A stretch of 64,000 bases of DNA. It comes from Microbacterium sp. AK031 (GTDB taxonomy: Bacteria; Actinomycetota; Actinomycetes; Actinomycetales; Microbacteriaceae). The stretch's first letter is position 1, and every line of letters begins with the position of its first letter. Shown piece after piece: positions 18,191 through 27,227 of this stretch. A program made the position numbers and the translations under genes. A model generated the notes under the pieces. That model searched no databases. It was not told the origin of the DNA and saw only the letters and a list, made by a program, of their open reading frames with translations. The DNA is taken from NCBI RefSeq assembly GCF_024807145.1, contig NZ_JANUCA010000002.1, positions 1 to 64,000 on the forward strand, in the 5' to 3' direction.

Positions 18191-19593
18191 CAGTTGGCGT
18201 CGGCGAGCGTCGCGACGACGCGGGCCAGCGAATCCGTGTCGCCGACGTTGCCGGCGAAGACGATGTAGGGGATGCCGACTGCGGGGCCGGTCTCGGGCTG
18301 CCACAGTGAGACGATGCCGGGAAGCATCGGCCCGAGCACAGTGGCACGGCGGATCTCGAGCGCCTCACTCGCGACGTCGCTCGAGGTGATGCCGCCCTTC
18401 GCGATCACGAACCGGGGCGGCGCGATCGCGAGCACACGGCGCACCAGCTCGACGACTCCGCTGGAGACCTTCCGCGCGATGTCGAGGCTCTCATCGCCGT
18501 CTGCGCCGGTGACGAGCTCGCGCGTGGTGTGCACGATGACCGAACCGGTCGCGAGCGCCGCTGCGACGGCATCCGCCTGGGCGTCGAGATGCGCCTCGCG
18601 GCGATCGTCGATCAGCTGACGCACGTCGAGTTCGATCGTGACGGTGTCCGGTCGCTGCCGGCGAAGCTCGGCGAGCTGCTGCGTCGTGAGCGGCACGTGA
18701 CTGCCGACGACGACGAGTCCGCCTCGGTCGTAGGCGAAGGGGATGTCGGCTGCGGCGACGGGCTCGGCGATGTCCTGCCCGATGTGCGCACGTACGTACG
18801 GCGGGCCGACACGCAGCAGCACCTCGCGATCGCGCATGCGGTGAAGTGCCAGTGCGACCACGCGCATGTCGGTCTCGTCCACGACGTCGACCACGACGAC
18901 CGAGCCGGTGGGCACACGGTGGAGGAAGGATGCCACGGCATCGACGCCCGAGCGGATGATGTCGATCGTGAGCGCAGCCACGTCGTCGGCCGCGACGCGC
19001 CCTCCTGTCTTCTCGGCGACCCAGTCGCGCAGATCGGACGAGGCGAACCCGAACGTGGCGTCTTGTGCGAACGGCGTCTCGCCCACAGGTGTCGCCTCGG
19101 CGTCCGTGACCCAGTAGTGCACCGAGTCGACGGTGATGCGACCGGCATCGGGGAAGGCGGGGACGATCAGGACGAGCTCGGGAGCCGCCCCGCCGTGCGC
19201 GACGATCTCCTGGGTGAGCACATCGGTCTCGAGCGGGAAATGTCCGCGGAGCGTTGAATCGCTCCGCGAGACGAACGTCACCCGACGATCCGCCTCGGAT
19301 GCCGCGACCAGCGCCACCGCGACGACCTCGCGATTGCGCGCAGCGGCGGCGTCCTCGTCGAGCGACCGGGTGTTCGTCAGCACGTAGACGGCCGGCGCCC
19401 CGGTCGCGAATGCCCCGGCGAGGTCTTCGTGCTCCCAGCGTGTGAGCACCGGAAGACCCGAGACGGACTGCGTTCCGGTGGGATCGTCGTCCAGCACCAC
19501 GAGCACTCCACGCGGGTCGAGAGCCGCGCGAACCTCGGCGGCGTCGATGGCGACCGGTGCCGGCAGAGGGGCGAGGAGCGCATCGATGTGCAC
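18190..19593 (-). CDS. otnK: Four-carbon acid sugar kinase (OtnK family)
   Basis: The 467-residue protein belongs to the family once called DUF1537. The N-terminal domain has LVVLDDDPTGTQSVSG, which binds the sugar acid, and the C-terminal nucleotide-binding domain has FVIAKGGITSSDVASEAL. OtnK enzymes phosphorylate 2-oxo-tetronate at O4. It is first in the order otnK-ltnD-gntP-poxB, about 60 bases downstream of a strong palindrome that is probably the operator of the upstream GntR regulator. OtnI isomerase and OtnC aldolase, the usual later steps, are not in the window. Confidence 0.88.
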   Translation of the reverse strand: MHIDALLAPLPAPVAIDAAEVRAALDPRGVLVVLDDDPTGTQSVSGLPVLTRWEHEDLAGAFATGAPAVYVLTNTRSLDEDAAAARNREVVAVALVAASEADRRVTFVSRSDSTLRGHFPLETDVLTQEIVAHGGAAPELVLIVPAFPDAGRITVDSVHYWVTDAEATPVGETPFAQDATFGFASSDLRDWVAEKTGGRVAADDVAALTIDIIRSGVDAVASFLHRVPTGSVVVVDVVDETDMRVVALALHRMRDREVLLRVGPPYVRAHIGQDIAEPVAAADIPFAYDRGGLVVVGSHVPLTTQQLAELRRQRPDTVTIELDVRQLIDDRREAHLDAQADAVAAALATGSVIVHTTRELVTGADGDESLDIARKVSSGVVELVRRVLAIAPPRFVIAKGGITSSDVASEALEIRRATVLGPMLPGIVSLWQPETGPAVGIPYIVFAGNVGDTDSLARVVATLADAN

Positions 19594-19648
19594 AGGAACT
19601 CCTTCGTTCAGGGGTGTTTTGCGAGGTGCGTGCCGGTTGTTCGGATCC

Positions 19649-19668
19649 GTTATCCGATATCAGATAAC
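19649..19668 (-). promoter_or_regulatory. Palindromic operator upstream of otnK
   Basis: GTTATCCGATATCAGATAAC is a 20-base inverted repeat with 18 of 20 positions symmetric. It lies between the GntR regulator and otnK, in the only sizeable gap of the cluster. FadR-type GntR regulators bind short symmetric sites of about this size, so it is the best candidate target for the adjacent regulator. Confidence 0.7.
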
Positions 19669-19708
19669 GAGGGTACGCCCTGTTCAACGCTCTGCAAAAT
19701 CGTCGGTT

Positions 19709-20416
19709 CTACTCGCCCAGCACGTAGTGCAGCAGATCGTCGCGGGTCTGGCGCATGTGACTCGCCATCGCCTCTCTCGCGGCATCCGCAGAACGAGTGC
19801 GCATCGCCTCGAGCACTGCGGCATGCTCGGCGATCGCGTGCTCGCGGATGTCGCGCACCGAGCTCGTCTCGGTGCGCGAGTCCTGCAGCATCGTGGTGAG
19901 CGGGCGCACGGACGCGACGAGGATGCGGTTGTCCGCCGCCGCGAAGATCACATCGTGGAAGGTGAGATCGGCATCCACGAATCCGGGGACGTCGCCATTG
20001 TCATGCGCCGCTCGCATCAGCGCGAGCATCGACTCGAGCTGCGCGATGTGCTCGTCTGTGCAGCGCGGGGCGGCGAGCTCGGCCGCGCCGGTCTCGAACA
20101 TCACACGCATGTCGATCAGATCAAGCGATGACCGTCGCCGCGCCCCTCCGCTGCGGGCGAGTCGCACCACGGCCTCGAGGCCGGTCCATTCTTCGACGGG
20201 GGCGATCCGGTGCCGACTGCCCGGCACCGGGACGATGACACCCTGCGCCTGCAGCAGCCGTACCCCCTCACGCAGTGTGAGCCGCGAGACGCCGAGCAGC
20301 GTCGCCAGATCGGCCTCGGCAGGAAGCGTCTCGCCCGCGACGAGCCGCCCAGCGATGATCTCGTCGAGCAGCCCGTCCACGACGGATTGCGTACGGGAGA
20401 CTCGTTCGACCTTCAT
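19709..20416 (-). CDS. GntR-family (FadR/FCD) transcriptional regulator
   Basis: The 235-residue protein has a GntR winged helix (about residues 10-75, with PAEADLATLLGVSRLTLREG) and an all-helical FCD ligand domain whose metal/ligand residues fit the pattern D...H...H near the C-terminus (REHAIAEHAAVL and MASHMRQTRDDL). FCD regulators often sense sugar acids. It is upstream of otnK in the same direction with the palindrome in between, so repression of the tetronate genes relieved by a tetronate is the natural inference. Confidence 0.9.
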   Translation of the reverse strand: MKVERVSRTQSVVDGLLDEIIAGRLVAGETLPAEADLATLLGVSRLTLREGVRLLQAQGVIVPVPGSRHRIAPVEEWTGLEAVVRLARSGGARRRSSLDLIDMRVMFETGAAELAAPRCTDEHIAQLESMLALMRAAHDNGDVPGFVDADLTFHDVIFAAADNRILVASVRPLTTMLQDSRTETSSVRDIREHAIAEHAAVLEAMRTRSADAAREAMASHMRQTRDDLLHYVLGE

Positions 20417-20460
20417 GCGTTCAACGGTAGCGCGGCGCGCGCTTCGACGACCTCCGTTGG

Positions 20461-21825
20461 TCAGGCGGTGCGGATGAGCTTCTTGTTCACGAATTCGTCG
20501 GCGGCCAGGTGACCGAGCTCCCGCGAGGTACCGCTGCGCTTGACGCCGCCGAACGGCAGTTCCGGGCTGTCGGCGAGCACGAGGTTCACATAGACCATGC
20601 CCGCCTCGATCCGATCCGCGACCCGCTCTGCCTGCTCGGGATCGGTGGTGAAGAGGTAGGAGCCGAGCCCATAGGTGGTGTCGTTCGCACGTTCCACCGC
20701 CGCTTCCTCGTCCGACACGCGATACACGACGGCGGCCGGGCCGAAGAGCTCCTCCCGATAGACGGCCATCTCCGGCGTCACGTCCGCGAGCACGGTCGGG
20801 GCGAAGAAGGCACCGTCTCTGGTCCCGCCCGTGAGCAGCGTCGCGCCCTGCTCCACCGCACCGTCCACCTGCTCCTGAAGATGCTCCGCCGCCGCGAGCG
20901 ACGCGAGCGGGCCGAGCACGGTGTCGTCCTGCATCGGATCGGTCGCCGGCACGATCGACATGCGCGCCACGAACTTCTCCACGAACTCGTCGTACAGGTC
21001 GTCCACGATGATGAAGCGCTTCGCACCGTTGCAGGCCTGGCCGTTGTTGTCCAGACGCGCGTCGACACCGGCCTGCACCGTGGCGTCCATGTCGTCAGTG
21101 GACAGCACGATGAAGGGGTCGGATCCCCCGAGCTCCAGCGCGACCTTCTTGAGGTTGCGTCCTGCGATCTCCGCGACCGCAGCGCCTGCGCGCTCGGAGC
21201 CGGTGAGCGAGACACCCTGCACACGCGGATCGGCGATGATGTCGGCGATCTGCTCGTTCGTGGCGAGCACGTTCTGGTACGCACCGGCCGGGAACCCCGC
21301 CTCGCGATAGATCTCGGCGATCGCGCTCGACGACTCGGGGCACTGGGGCGCCGGTTTGAGAAGGATCGTGTTGCCGACGATGAGGTTTGGGGCTGCGAAC
21401 CTCACGATCTGGTACGCGGGGAAGTTCCACGGCATGATGCCCAGCAGCGGCCCCAGCGACTCGCGGCGGATGATCGCCGATCCCTCCCCCAGGATCGCGA
21501 TGGGCTGGTCCGCCATGATCGACTCCGCCTGATCCGCGTAGTACTCCGCGATGTCGGCCGCGAAGTCGACCTCGCCGAGTGCGGCTTCACGGGGCTTTCC
21601 CATCTCACGCACGAAGATGTCGGCGAGCTCCTCGCGGCGCTCCCTGTGCAACTCTGCGGCACGCCGGATCAGCGCCGCCCGCTCGGCGACCGTCGAGGAG
21701 CGCGACCATCCCCTGTGCGCTTCGGCCGCTGCGGTGATCGCCTGATCGATCTGCGCGTCCGTGAAGGTGTCATATGTGCTGAGCGTCTCACCCGTGGCGG
21801 GGTTGACGACGGCGTAGTCGGTCAT
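20461..21825 (-). CDS. NAD(P)-dependent aldehyde dehydrogenase (succinate-semialdehyde/4-aminobutanal type)
   Basis: The 454-residue protein is a complete short-form ALDH with the nucleotide loop (TGSERAGAAV), general base Glu in ALELGGSDPF and nucleophile Cys in NGQACNGAKR. The 454-residue length fits the GabD2-type subgroup. It is the last gene of the putrescine/GABA operon, which also encodes a longer GabD. One of the two should oxidise 4-aminobutanal from putrescine to GABA, the other succinic semialdehyde to succinate; sequence alone does not settle which does which. Confidence 0.88.
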   Translation of the reverse strand: MTDYAVVNPATGETLSTYDTFTDAQIDQAITAAAEAHRGWSRSSTVAERAALIRRAAELHRERREELADIFVREMGKPREAALGEVDFAADIAEYYADQAESIMADQPIAILGEGSAIIRRESLGPLLGIMPWNFPAYQIVRFAAPNLIVGNTILLKPAPQCPESSSAIAEIYREAGFPAGAYQNVLATNEQIADIIADPRVQGVSLTGSERAGAAVAEIAGRNLKKVALELGGSDPFIVLSTDDMDATVQAGVDARLDNNGQACNGAKRFIIVDDLYDEFVEKFVARMSIVPATDPMQDDTVLGPLASLAAAEHLQEQVDGAVEQGATLLTGGTRDGAFFAPTVLADVTPEMAVYREELFGPAAVVYRVSDEEAAVERANDTTYGLGSYLFTTDPEQAERVADRIEAGMVYVNLVLADSPELPFGGVKRSGTSRELGHLAADEFVNKKLIRTA

Positions 21826-21836
21826 GATCGGTCCTC

Positions 21837-23303
21837 TCAGTTCGGGATCAGCGTGTACTTCGTGGACAGGTACTCGTGGATGCCCTCGAGTCCGCCCTCC
21901 CGGCCGATGCCGGATTGCTTGACACCGCCGAACGGGGCTGCGGCGTTCGAGACGACGCCCACGTTGAGGCCCATCATGCCGGTCTCGAGCGCGTCGATCA
22001 TCCGGTGCCCTCTGGCGAGATCCTCGGTGAAGACGTACGACACGAGCCCGTACTCGGTGTCGTTCGCGAGGCGCACACCCTCGGTCTCGTCGGTGAACGT
22101 GGCGATCGCGAGCACGGGTCCGAAGATCTCCTCTCGGAGGATGTCGCTGCCCGCTGCCACCTCGGTGATCACGGTCGGCTCGAAGAACGTGCCGTCTCCG
22201 TCGATCGCGTGCCCGCCGGCGAGCAGCTTCGCACCGCGACCCACCGCGTCGTCGACGAGTTCGCCGGCCTTCGACACGGCATCCGCGTCGATGAGCGGCC
22301 CGATCGTTACGCCGTCCTCGGTTCCGCGTCCGATCTTCATCGCCCGGACGCGTTCCGTCACGCGACGGGCGAACTCCTCGGCCACGTCCGCGTGCACGAT
22401 GAAGCGGTTCGCCGCTGTGCACGCCTGCCCGATGTTGCGGAACTTCGCCATCATGGCGCCGTCGACCGCCTTGTCGAGGTCGGCGTCATCGAAGACGACG
22501 AACGGGGCGTTGCCGCCGAGCTCCATCGACACGCGCAGCACACCCTCTGCGGCCTGCGCGATGAGCTTGCGACCGACCTCGGTCGATCCGGTGAACGACA
22601 GCTTGCGCAGCCGGGGATCGGCGATGATGGGCGCCGAGAGCTTGGACGAGGACGATGTCTGGACGACGTTCACGACGCCGGCGGGGAGTCCTGCCTCCTC
22701 CAGCAGCGTGACGAAGAACATCGTCGTCAGGGGTGTGAGCGCCGGCGGCTTGATCACCACGGTGCAACCTGCGGCCAGCGCCGGCGCGATCTTGCGCGTC
22801 GCCATCGCGAACGGGAAGTTCCACGGCGTGATGAAGAACGAGGGCCCGACCGGACGCTGCGAGACGACCATTCGTCCGGTGCCCTCGGGGTTCGAACCGT
22901 ACCGGCCGGAGATGCGAACGGCTTCTTCGCTGAACCACCGCAGGAACTCGCCGCCGTACACGACCTCGCCGCGCGACTCTGCGAGAGGCTTGCCCATCTC
23001 GAGGGTCATCAGCAGCGCCAGGTCTTCCTTGTGCTCCTGCACGAGATCGAAGGCTCGGCGAAGGATGTCGCTGCGCGTGCGCGCGGGAGTCGAGGCCCAG
23101 GATTCCTGCGCCTCGACGGCGGCGTCGAGGGCACGGATGCCGTCTTCCGGCGTCGCATCGGCGATGGAGTGGATCACGACGCCCGTCGCGGGGTCGCGCA
23201 CATCGAACGTGCGCCCACCGTCTGCATCCACCCACTGACCGCCGATGAAGAGTCCAGAGGGAACGCGGTCCAGAAGGGCTTTCTCATCAGGTGCAGTTGT
23301 CAT
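21837..23303 (-). CDS. gabD: NAD(P)-dependent succinate-semialdehyde dehydrogenase
   Basis: The 488-residue protein matches GabD in length and landmarks: FIGGQWVDADGG at the N-terminus, PWNFPFAMATRK, the base Glu in SMELGGNAPFVVFD and the nucleophile in IGQACTAANRF. It converts succinic semialdehyde to succinate, the last step of GABA catabolism. It lies between the APC permease and the second aldehyde dehydrogenase. The ATG at 23303 has a good AGAAAGAG site upstream. Confidence 0.9.
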   Translation of the reverse strand: MTTAPDEKALLDRVPSGLFIGGQWVDADGGRTFDVRDPATGVVIHSIADATPEDGIRALDAAVEAQESWASTPARTRSDILRRAFDLVQEHKEDLALLMTLEMGKPLAESRGEVVYGGEFLRWFSEEAVRISGRYGSNPEGTGRMVVSQRPVGPSFFITPWNFPFAMATRKIAPALAAGCTVVIKPPALTPLTTMFFVTLLEEAGLPAGVVNVVQTSSSSKLSAPIIADPRLRKLSFTGSTEVGRKLIAQAAEGVLRVSMELGGNAPFVVFDDADLDKAVDGAMMAKFRNIGQACTAANRFIVHADVAEEFARRVTERVRAMKIGRGTEDGVTIGPLIDADAVSKAGELVDDAVGRGAKLLAGGHAIDGDGTFFEPTVITEVAAGSDILREEIFGPVLAIATFTDETEGVRLANDTEYGLVSYVFTEDLARGHRMIDALETGMMGLNVGVVSNAAAPFGGVKQSGIGREGGLEGIHEYLSTKYTLIPN

Positions 23304-23335
23304 CGTGCTCTCTTTCTGTGCGGGGATGAAGGGCG

Positions 23336-24892
23336 TCAGCGGCGGCGCAGGCTGGACGGGGCGTCCATGGCCAGCGTCTCGCCTCGGAAAAAGGCCGGCC
23401 GCTTGATCGCCTGCCAGATCATGATGATGATGCCGAGGACGATCACGGTGACGCCGAGGATGAATACCAGACCGACACCTGCGATGTTGGATCCGCTGCC
23501 GTAGTCGGGGTTCATGCTGTCGACCAGCGTCATCACGAACAGCGCGGCCAGGATGATGCCGCCCACCAGTGGGAACAGCAGCGTGAAGAAGAACGTGCGC
23601 GCCGAGTCGAACCACTGCTTGCGGAAGTACCAGACGCAGGCGAACGCGGTGATGCCGTAGTAGAAGCAGATCATCATGCCCAGGGCGGTGATGGTGTCCC
23701 ACAGCACGTCCTCGCTGATGAAGCGCATGACGGCGTAGAAGGCGGACGCAACGACAGCGGCGATGATCGTCGCGTAGCCGGGCGTGAAGAACCGAGGGCT
23801 GACCCTCGCGAACTGCGAAGGCAGGGCGCCGTAGTGCCCCATCGCGAGCAGGGTGCGCGCCGGGGAGACGAACGTCGACTGCAGCGACGACGCCGAACTC
23901 GTGAGCACGGCGAGCGACACCAGGAACGCCAGAGGTCCGAGGATGGGACCTGACAGGTAGAAGAACACGTTGCTCTGGATGTCTTCGTTGCCGAGTCCCA
24001 GTGCGCCGGTGCCGATGCCGGCGAAGGACAGCAGAGCGATCGACAGCAGCAGGTAGAGGACGACGATGGTGATGACGGTGAGGGTCGCTGCCCGTCCTGG
24101 CGTCTTCTCGGGGTTCTTCGTCTCCTCATTCATCGTGAGCGTGACATCCCACCCCCAGAAGATGAAAATCGACAGCGAGAGACCGGCGACGATCGCGCCG
24201 ACGGATCCGACCGCGAACGGGTTGAACCAGCTCAGCTCGACCGGACTCGCATCGAAGGCGTTGCCCTGCGCGACCTGCACGAACGCGGTGATCGAGAAGA
24301 TCAGCAGCACGAGCATCTGGAAGCCGACGAGGTAGCACTGCAGCTTCTGCGTGGTCTGCATGTCGCGGTAGGACACGAGCGTGGCTCCGAGCATGAACAG
24401 CAGGCAGACGACGACGTTGATGAACGGGTTGAACGCGAGTTCGGCGATCGAGCCTGGACTCCCTGCGATCTGATCTATCAGCAGGAACAGGAACTCCACC
24501 GCGATGCCGGCGAGATTCGAGAGCACCAGGATGGTCGCCGCGATCAGTCCCCAGCCCGCCATCCATCCCACCCACGGTCCGAATGCGCGCGCGGCCCAGG
24601 TGAACGACGTGCCGGAGTCCGGCATCGAACGGTTGAGCTCGCGGTAGCCGAAGGCGACCAGGAGCATGGGTATGAAGCCGATCAGGATGATGGCCGGGAC
24701 CTGGAATCCGACCTCGGACACCGTCGGGCCGAGTGCCGCGGTGAGTGTATAGGCCGGCGCGATGCAAGAGATGCCGATTACGACGGCGCCGATCAGGCCG
24801 ACGGTCCCGGCGCTCAGCCCCTTCTGCGAGAGCCCTCCGGTGACGGGTGCGGGCTCGGGCGCTGAGGCGGTGGTGGGAGGTGTGGTGCTCAT
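23336..24892 (-). CDS. APC-superfamily amino acid/polyamine permease
   Basis: The 518-residue protein has twelve or more membrane segments and the APC pattern near the N-terminus (GTVGLIGAVVIGISCIAPAYTL; then RELNRSMPDSGTSFTWAARAFG). Its place between gabD and putrescine oxidase suggests uptake of GABA or putrescine. The start overlaps the stop of the universal stress protein gene by four bases. The C-terminal 20 residues are polar and basic. Confidence 0.9.
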   Translation of the reverse strand: MSTTPPTTASAPEPAPVTGGLSQKGLSAGTVGLIGAVVIGISCIAPAYTLTAALGPTVSEVGFQVPAIILIGFIPMLLVAFGYRELNRSMPDSGTSFTWAARAFGPWVGWMAGWGLIAATILVLSNLAGIAVEFLFLLIDQIAGSPGSIAELAFNPFINVVVCLLFMLGATLVSYRDMQTTQKLQCYLVGFQMLVLLIFSITAFVQVAQGNAFDASPVELSWFNPFAVGSVGAIVAGLSLSIFIFWGWDVTLTMNEETKNPEKTPGRAATLTVITIVVLYLLLSIALLSFAGIGTGALGLGNEDIQSNVFFYLSGPILGPLAFLVSLAVLTSSASSLQSTFVSPARTLLAMGHYGALPSQFARVSPRFFTPGYATIIAAVVASAFYAVMRFISEDVLWDTITALGMMICFYYGITAFACVWYFRKQWFDSARTFFFTLLFPLVGGIILAALFVMTLVDSMNPDYGSGSNIAGVGLVFILGVTVIVLGIIIMIWQAIKRPAFFRGETLAMDAPSSLRRR

Positions 24893-25785
24893 GCGAGGTC
24901 TCCTTCGACCTTGGCACCCGTGCGGGTGCGTGGCACGACGATCATGGGAACGGGAAGCGCGCGCAGCATCTTCGCCGCGGTGGACCCGAGGAAGAGCCTG
25001 CGCGGCTGCGCGAGACGGCTCGAGCCGACGAGGATCACCTCACCCGGCAGCCAGGACAGGTGCGCCACGGCATCCTCGACGCTGTCTCCCGGTGCCTGCT
25101 CGGCCGAAACTTCGACGTTCTGCGGCAGAGCAGCCTTCGCGGCGGCCAGCACGTCGTCGGCATGATCTCCGCCTGCGACGCGGATCGCGCCGGTGTCGAG
25201 TCCTGGCGGAACGTCGAACGGCACCAGCGACACGAGTCGCAACGACGTGCCGCTGTCGGTCGTCATCGCGACGGCCTCATCGAGCAGGACATCGGCGCCG
25301 GCGCGCGTCCCGAGCGCTGCAGTGATCCGCGGAACGACGCCACCGGCCTGCTGCGCGGTTCCCGCCGGAGCGAGGGCGACCGGGATCGGCGAGGAGTGCA
25401 CGAGCGCGGATGCGACACCTCCGAGGCGGTGCCGGCCGAAGCCCGTTCCTTCTGCGGCGCCGACGACGATCAACCTGGCACCGAACTCCTCGCCAGCGGC
25501 GATCAGCCCCTCGGCGAAGGATTCTCCTAGGCGGACGTGTCCGCTGCGAGTGATCTCCTGCGGGAGGTGCGCCATGGCCTCGGCGAGCCATCTCTTGCCC
25601 TGTGCGCGGATGACGTCTTCGTAGGCGCGCTCGGGCGGAACGACCGCGCTGCGCGTCCCCTCGGAAGGCAGCACGATGACCAGATGCAGACGAGCACCGA
25701 GGCTCCGAGCCAGGAACGCACCCAGAGCCGCGGCATCGGCTCCGGCATCCGTCGCGGTGTACCCGACGACGATCGCCCCGCTCAT
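24889..25785 (-). CDS. Universal stress protein with two UspA domains
   Basis: The 298-residue protein has two UspA domains. The first runs to about residue 140 with IVVGAAEGTGFGRHRLGGVASALVHSS; the second ends with ILVGSSRLAQPRRLFLGSTAAKMLR. Both carry the G-2x-G-9x-G-S/T-like pattern of ATP-binding Usp domains. The gene overlaps the permease and the putrescine oxidase by four bases each, so it is a fixed part of this catabolic operon. A role in regulating the transporter is possible but unproven. Confidence 0.9.
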   Translation of the reverse strand: MSGAIVVGYTATDAGADAAALGAFLARSLGARLHLVIVLPSEGTRSAVVPPERAYEDVIRAQGKRWLAEAMAHLPQEITRSGHVRLGESFAEGLIAAGEEFGARLIVVGAAEGTGFGRHRLGGVASALVHSSPIPVALAPAGTAQQAGGVVPRITAALGTRAGADVLLDEAVAMTTDSGTSLRLVSLVPFDVPPGLDTGAIRVAGGDHADDVLAAAKAALPQNVEVSAEQAPGDSVEDAVAHLSWLPGEVILVGSSRLAQPRRLFLGSTAAKMLRALPVPMIVVPRTRTGAKVEGDLA

Positions 25786-27140
25786 GAGCGGCTCGCTTCC
25801 ACGATGTCAGCGGCGACCAGGTGCCCCATCCGGATGGCGCCGTCGACGTGCTGATATCCGGCCCCGGCGAGATCGCTGCACGCGAAGTGGATCGGGCCGA
25901 CGGGAGTGCGGAGATCCTTGCCGTAGCGGTGCAGGCCGCCGAGGTCGAAGCTGGCGGCGTATGCACCGCGCGTCCATTCCTCACTCCCCCAGTCGCTCTC
26001 GTAGTACACGACCGGGTTCTTCGTCTCGGGTCCGTAGTAGTGCGAGAGGGACTCGAGGATGCGCTCCTTGCGCTTTTCGGCGCTGAGCTCGAAGACGCCG
26101 TCGGCGTGCGTGTCCGAGACGAACCCGACGAGCGTGCCGCGCTCATCGCCGTGGTTGGTGTTGTCGTATGCCTCGTGGGCGACCTCGTACGGGCTGAACG
26201 CGGTACCGCTGAGACCCTGCTCGCGCCAGAACGGGCGATCGTAGACGGCGTGCACCTTGATGACGAACCCCATCGAGAGGTGCTGGTGTAGCTGGTGCTG
26301 TCTGCGCGGCATCGGCGGAATGAACGAGATGCGGTTGTAGAGCACCGGCGCGTGGGCGAGGATCGCGAAGCGCGCCCTGACCGTCACCTCGTCCGTCGTT
26401 GCCGTCACCCCGGCGTCGCCCCATTTCAGCGTCCGAACCGGCTGATTCAGCAGCACGTCGTCGCCGAGACGCTCGGCGAGCAGCAGCGGCACCTGCTGGA
26501 GTCCCCCGATGATGCGTTCGTCGAGGATGAAGTCCGCATCGACGAGGTTCGAGAAACTGCCGGCGGATGCTGCCATCAGCAGCGCCTGCAGAGTGGAGAA
26601 GGCGTGGGCGGGCTTGGTGAGCATGGCGCCGGCGATGAAGAGGGCGATGTTGTCGCGCGCTTCCTGATCATCGGTCTGCACGGCGAGCCACTGTTCGAAC
26701 GAGATCTCGTCGAGCGCCTCCGCATCGGGGTGCGCCCACGGACGATCCGGGTCGATGCCTGCGACCATCTGGTCGAGCTTCTCGATCAGCTCGACCATGA
26801 TCTTCTCGGTCTCGGGTGCGACGGGGAAGATGTCGCCGGTGAAGCGGGTGAGCTCGCCCGACGGCCCGATGTAGACGCTCTCCCCCTCGCGGTATCGACT
26901 GTACGTGGAGAGGCCGAGGTCCTCGATCGCCTCCTTCAGCGCATCCTGATCGGGCGAGACCCACTGGCCGCCGATCTCGAGCATCGCGCCGTCGATGACG
27001 TCGGTCCACAGCCGCCCGCCGACGCGATCACGCGCCTCGAGCACGGCGACGGAGAGACCCGCCTTGCGCAGGTCGTTGGCGGCAGTGAGTCCGGCCGCTC
27101 CGGCTCCCACGATGAGCACGTCCCGTGTGATCTCAGTCAA
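25782..27140 (-). CDS. puo: FAD-dependent amine oxidase, probable putrescine oxidase
   Basis: The 452-residue flavoprotein has the N-terminal dinucleotide motif VLIVGAGAAGLTAANDLRKAG, the GG doublet region (RVGGRLWTDV, EIGGQWV) and the C-terminal FAD segment AGAGYQHVDGAIRMGHLVA. Size and motifs match actinobacterial putrescine oxidases, which make 4-aminobutanal, ammonia and hydrogen peroxide. The neighbouring aldehyde dehydrogenases and GabT complete a route from putrescine to succinate. Another primary amine as substrate cannot be excluded. Confidence 0.87.
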   Translation of the reverse strand: MTEITRDVLIVGAGAAGLTAANDLRKAGLSVAVLEARDRVGGRLWTDVIDGAMLEIGGQWVSPDQDALKEAIEDLGLSTYSRYREGESVYIGPSGELTRFTGDIFPVAPETEKIMVELIEKLDQMVAGIDPDRPWAHPDAEALDEISFEQWLAVQTDDQEARDNIALFIAGAMLTKPAHAFSTLQALLMAASAGSFSNLVDADFILDERIIGGLQQVPLLLAERLGDDVLLNQPVRTLKWGDAGVTATTDEVTVRARFAILAHAPVLYNRISFIPPMPRRQHQLHQHLSMGFVIKVHAVYDRPFWREQGLSGTAFSPYEVAHEAYDNTNHGDERGTLVGFVSDTHADGVFELSAEKRKERILESLSHYYGPETKNPVVYYESDWGSEEWTRGAYAASFDLGGLHRYGKDLRTPVGPIHFACSDLAGAGYQHVDGAIRMGHLVAADIVEASRS

Positions 27141-27227
27141 CAGCTTCTCCTTCGTCGTTGATACGGACTGTGTGACAAGCGCCGGTCGCGACCCGAAATC
27201 CCCCGATACGGATCGCGACCGGACGTT

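Noticed and set aside
20509..23238. A 909-codon open frame on the plus strand
   Set aside because: It is antisense to two aldehyde dehydrogenases with intact catalytic motifs, so it is a shadow.
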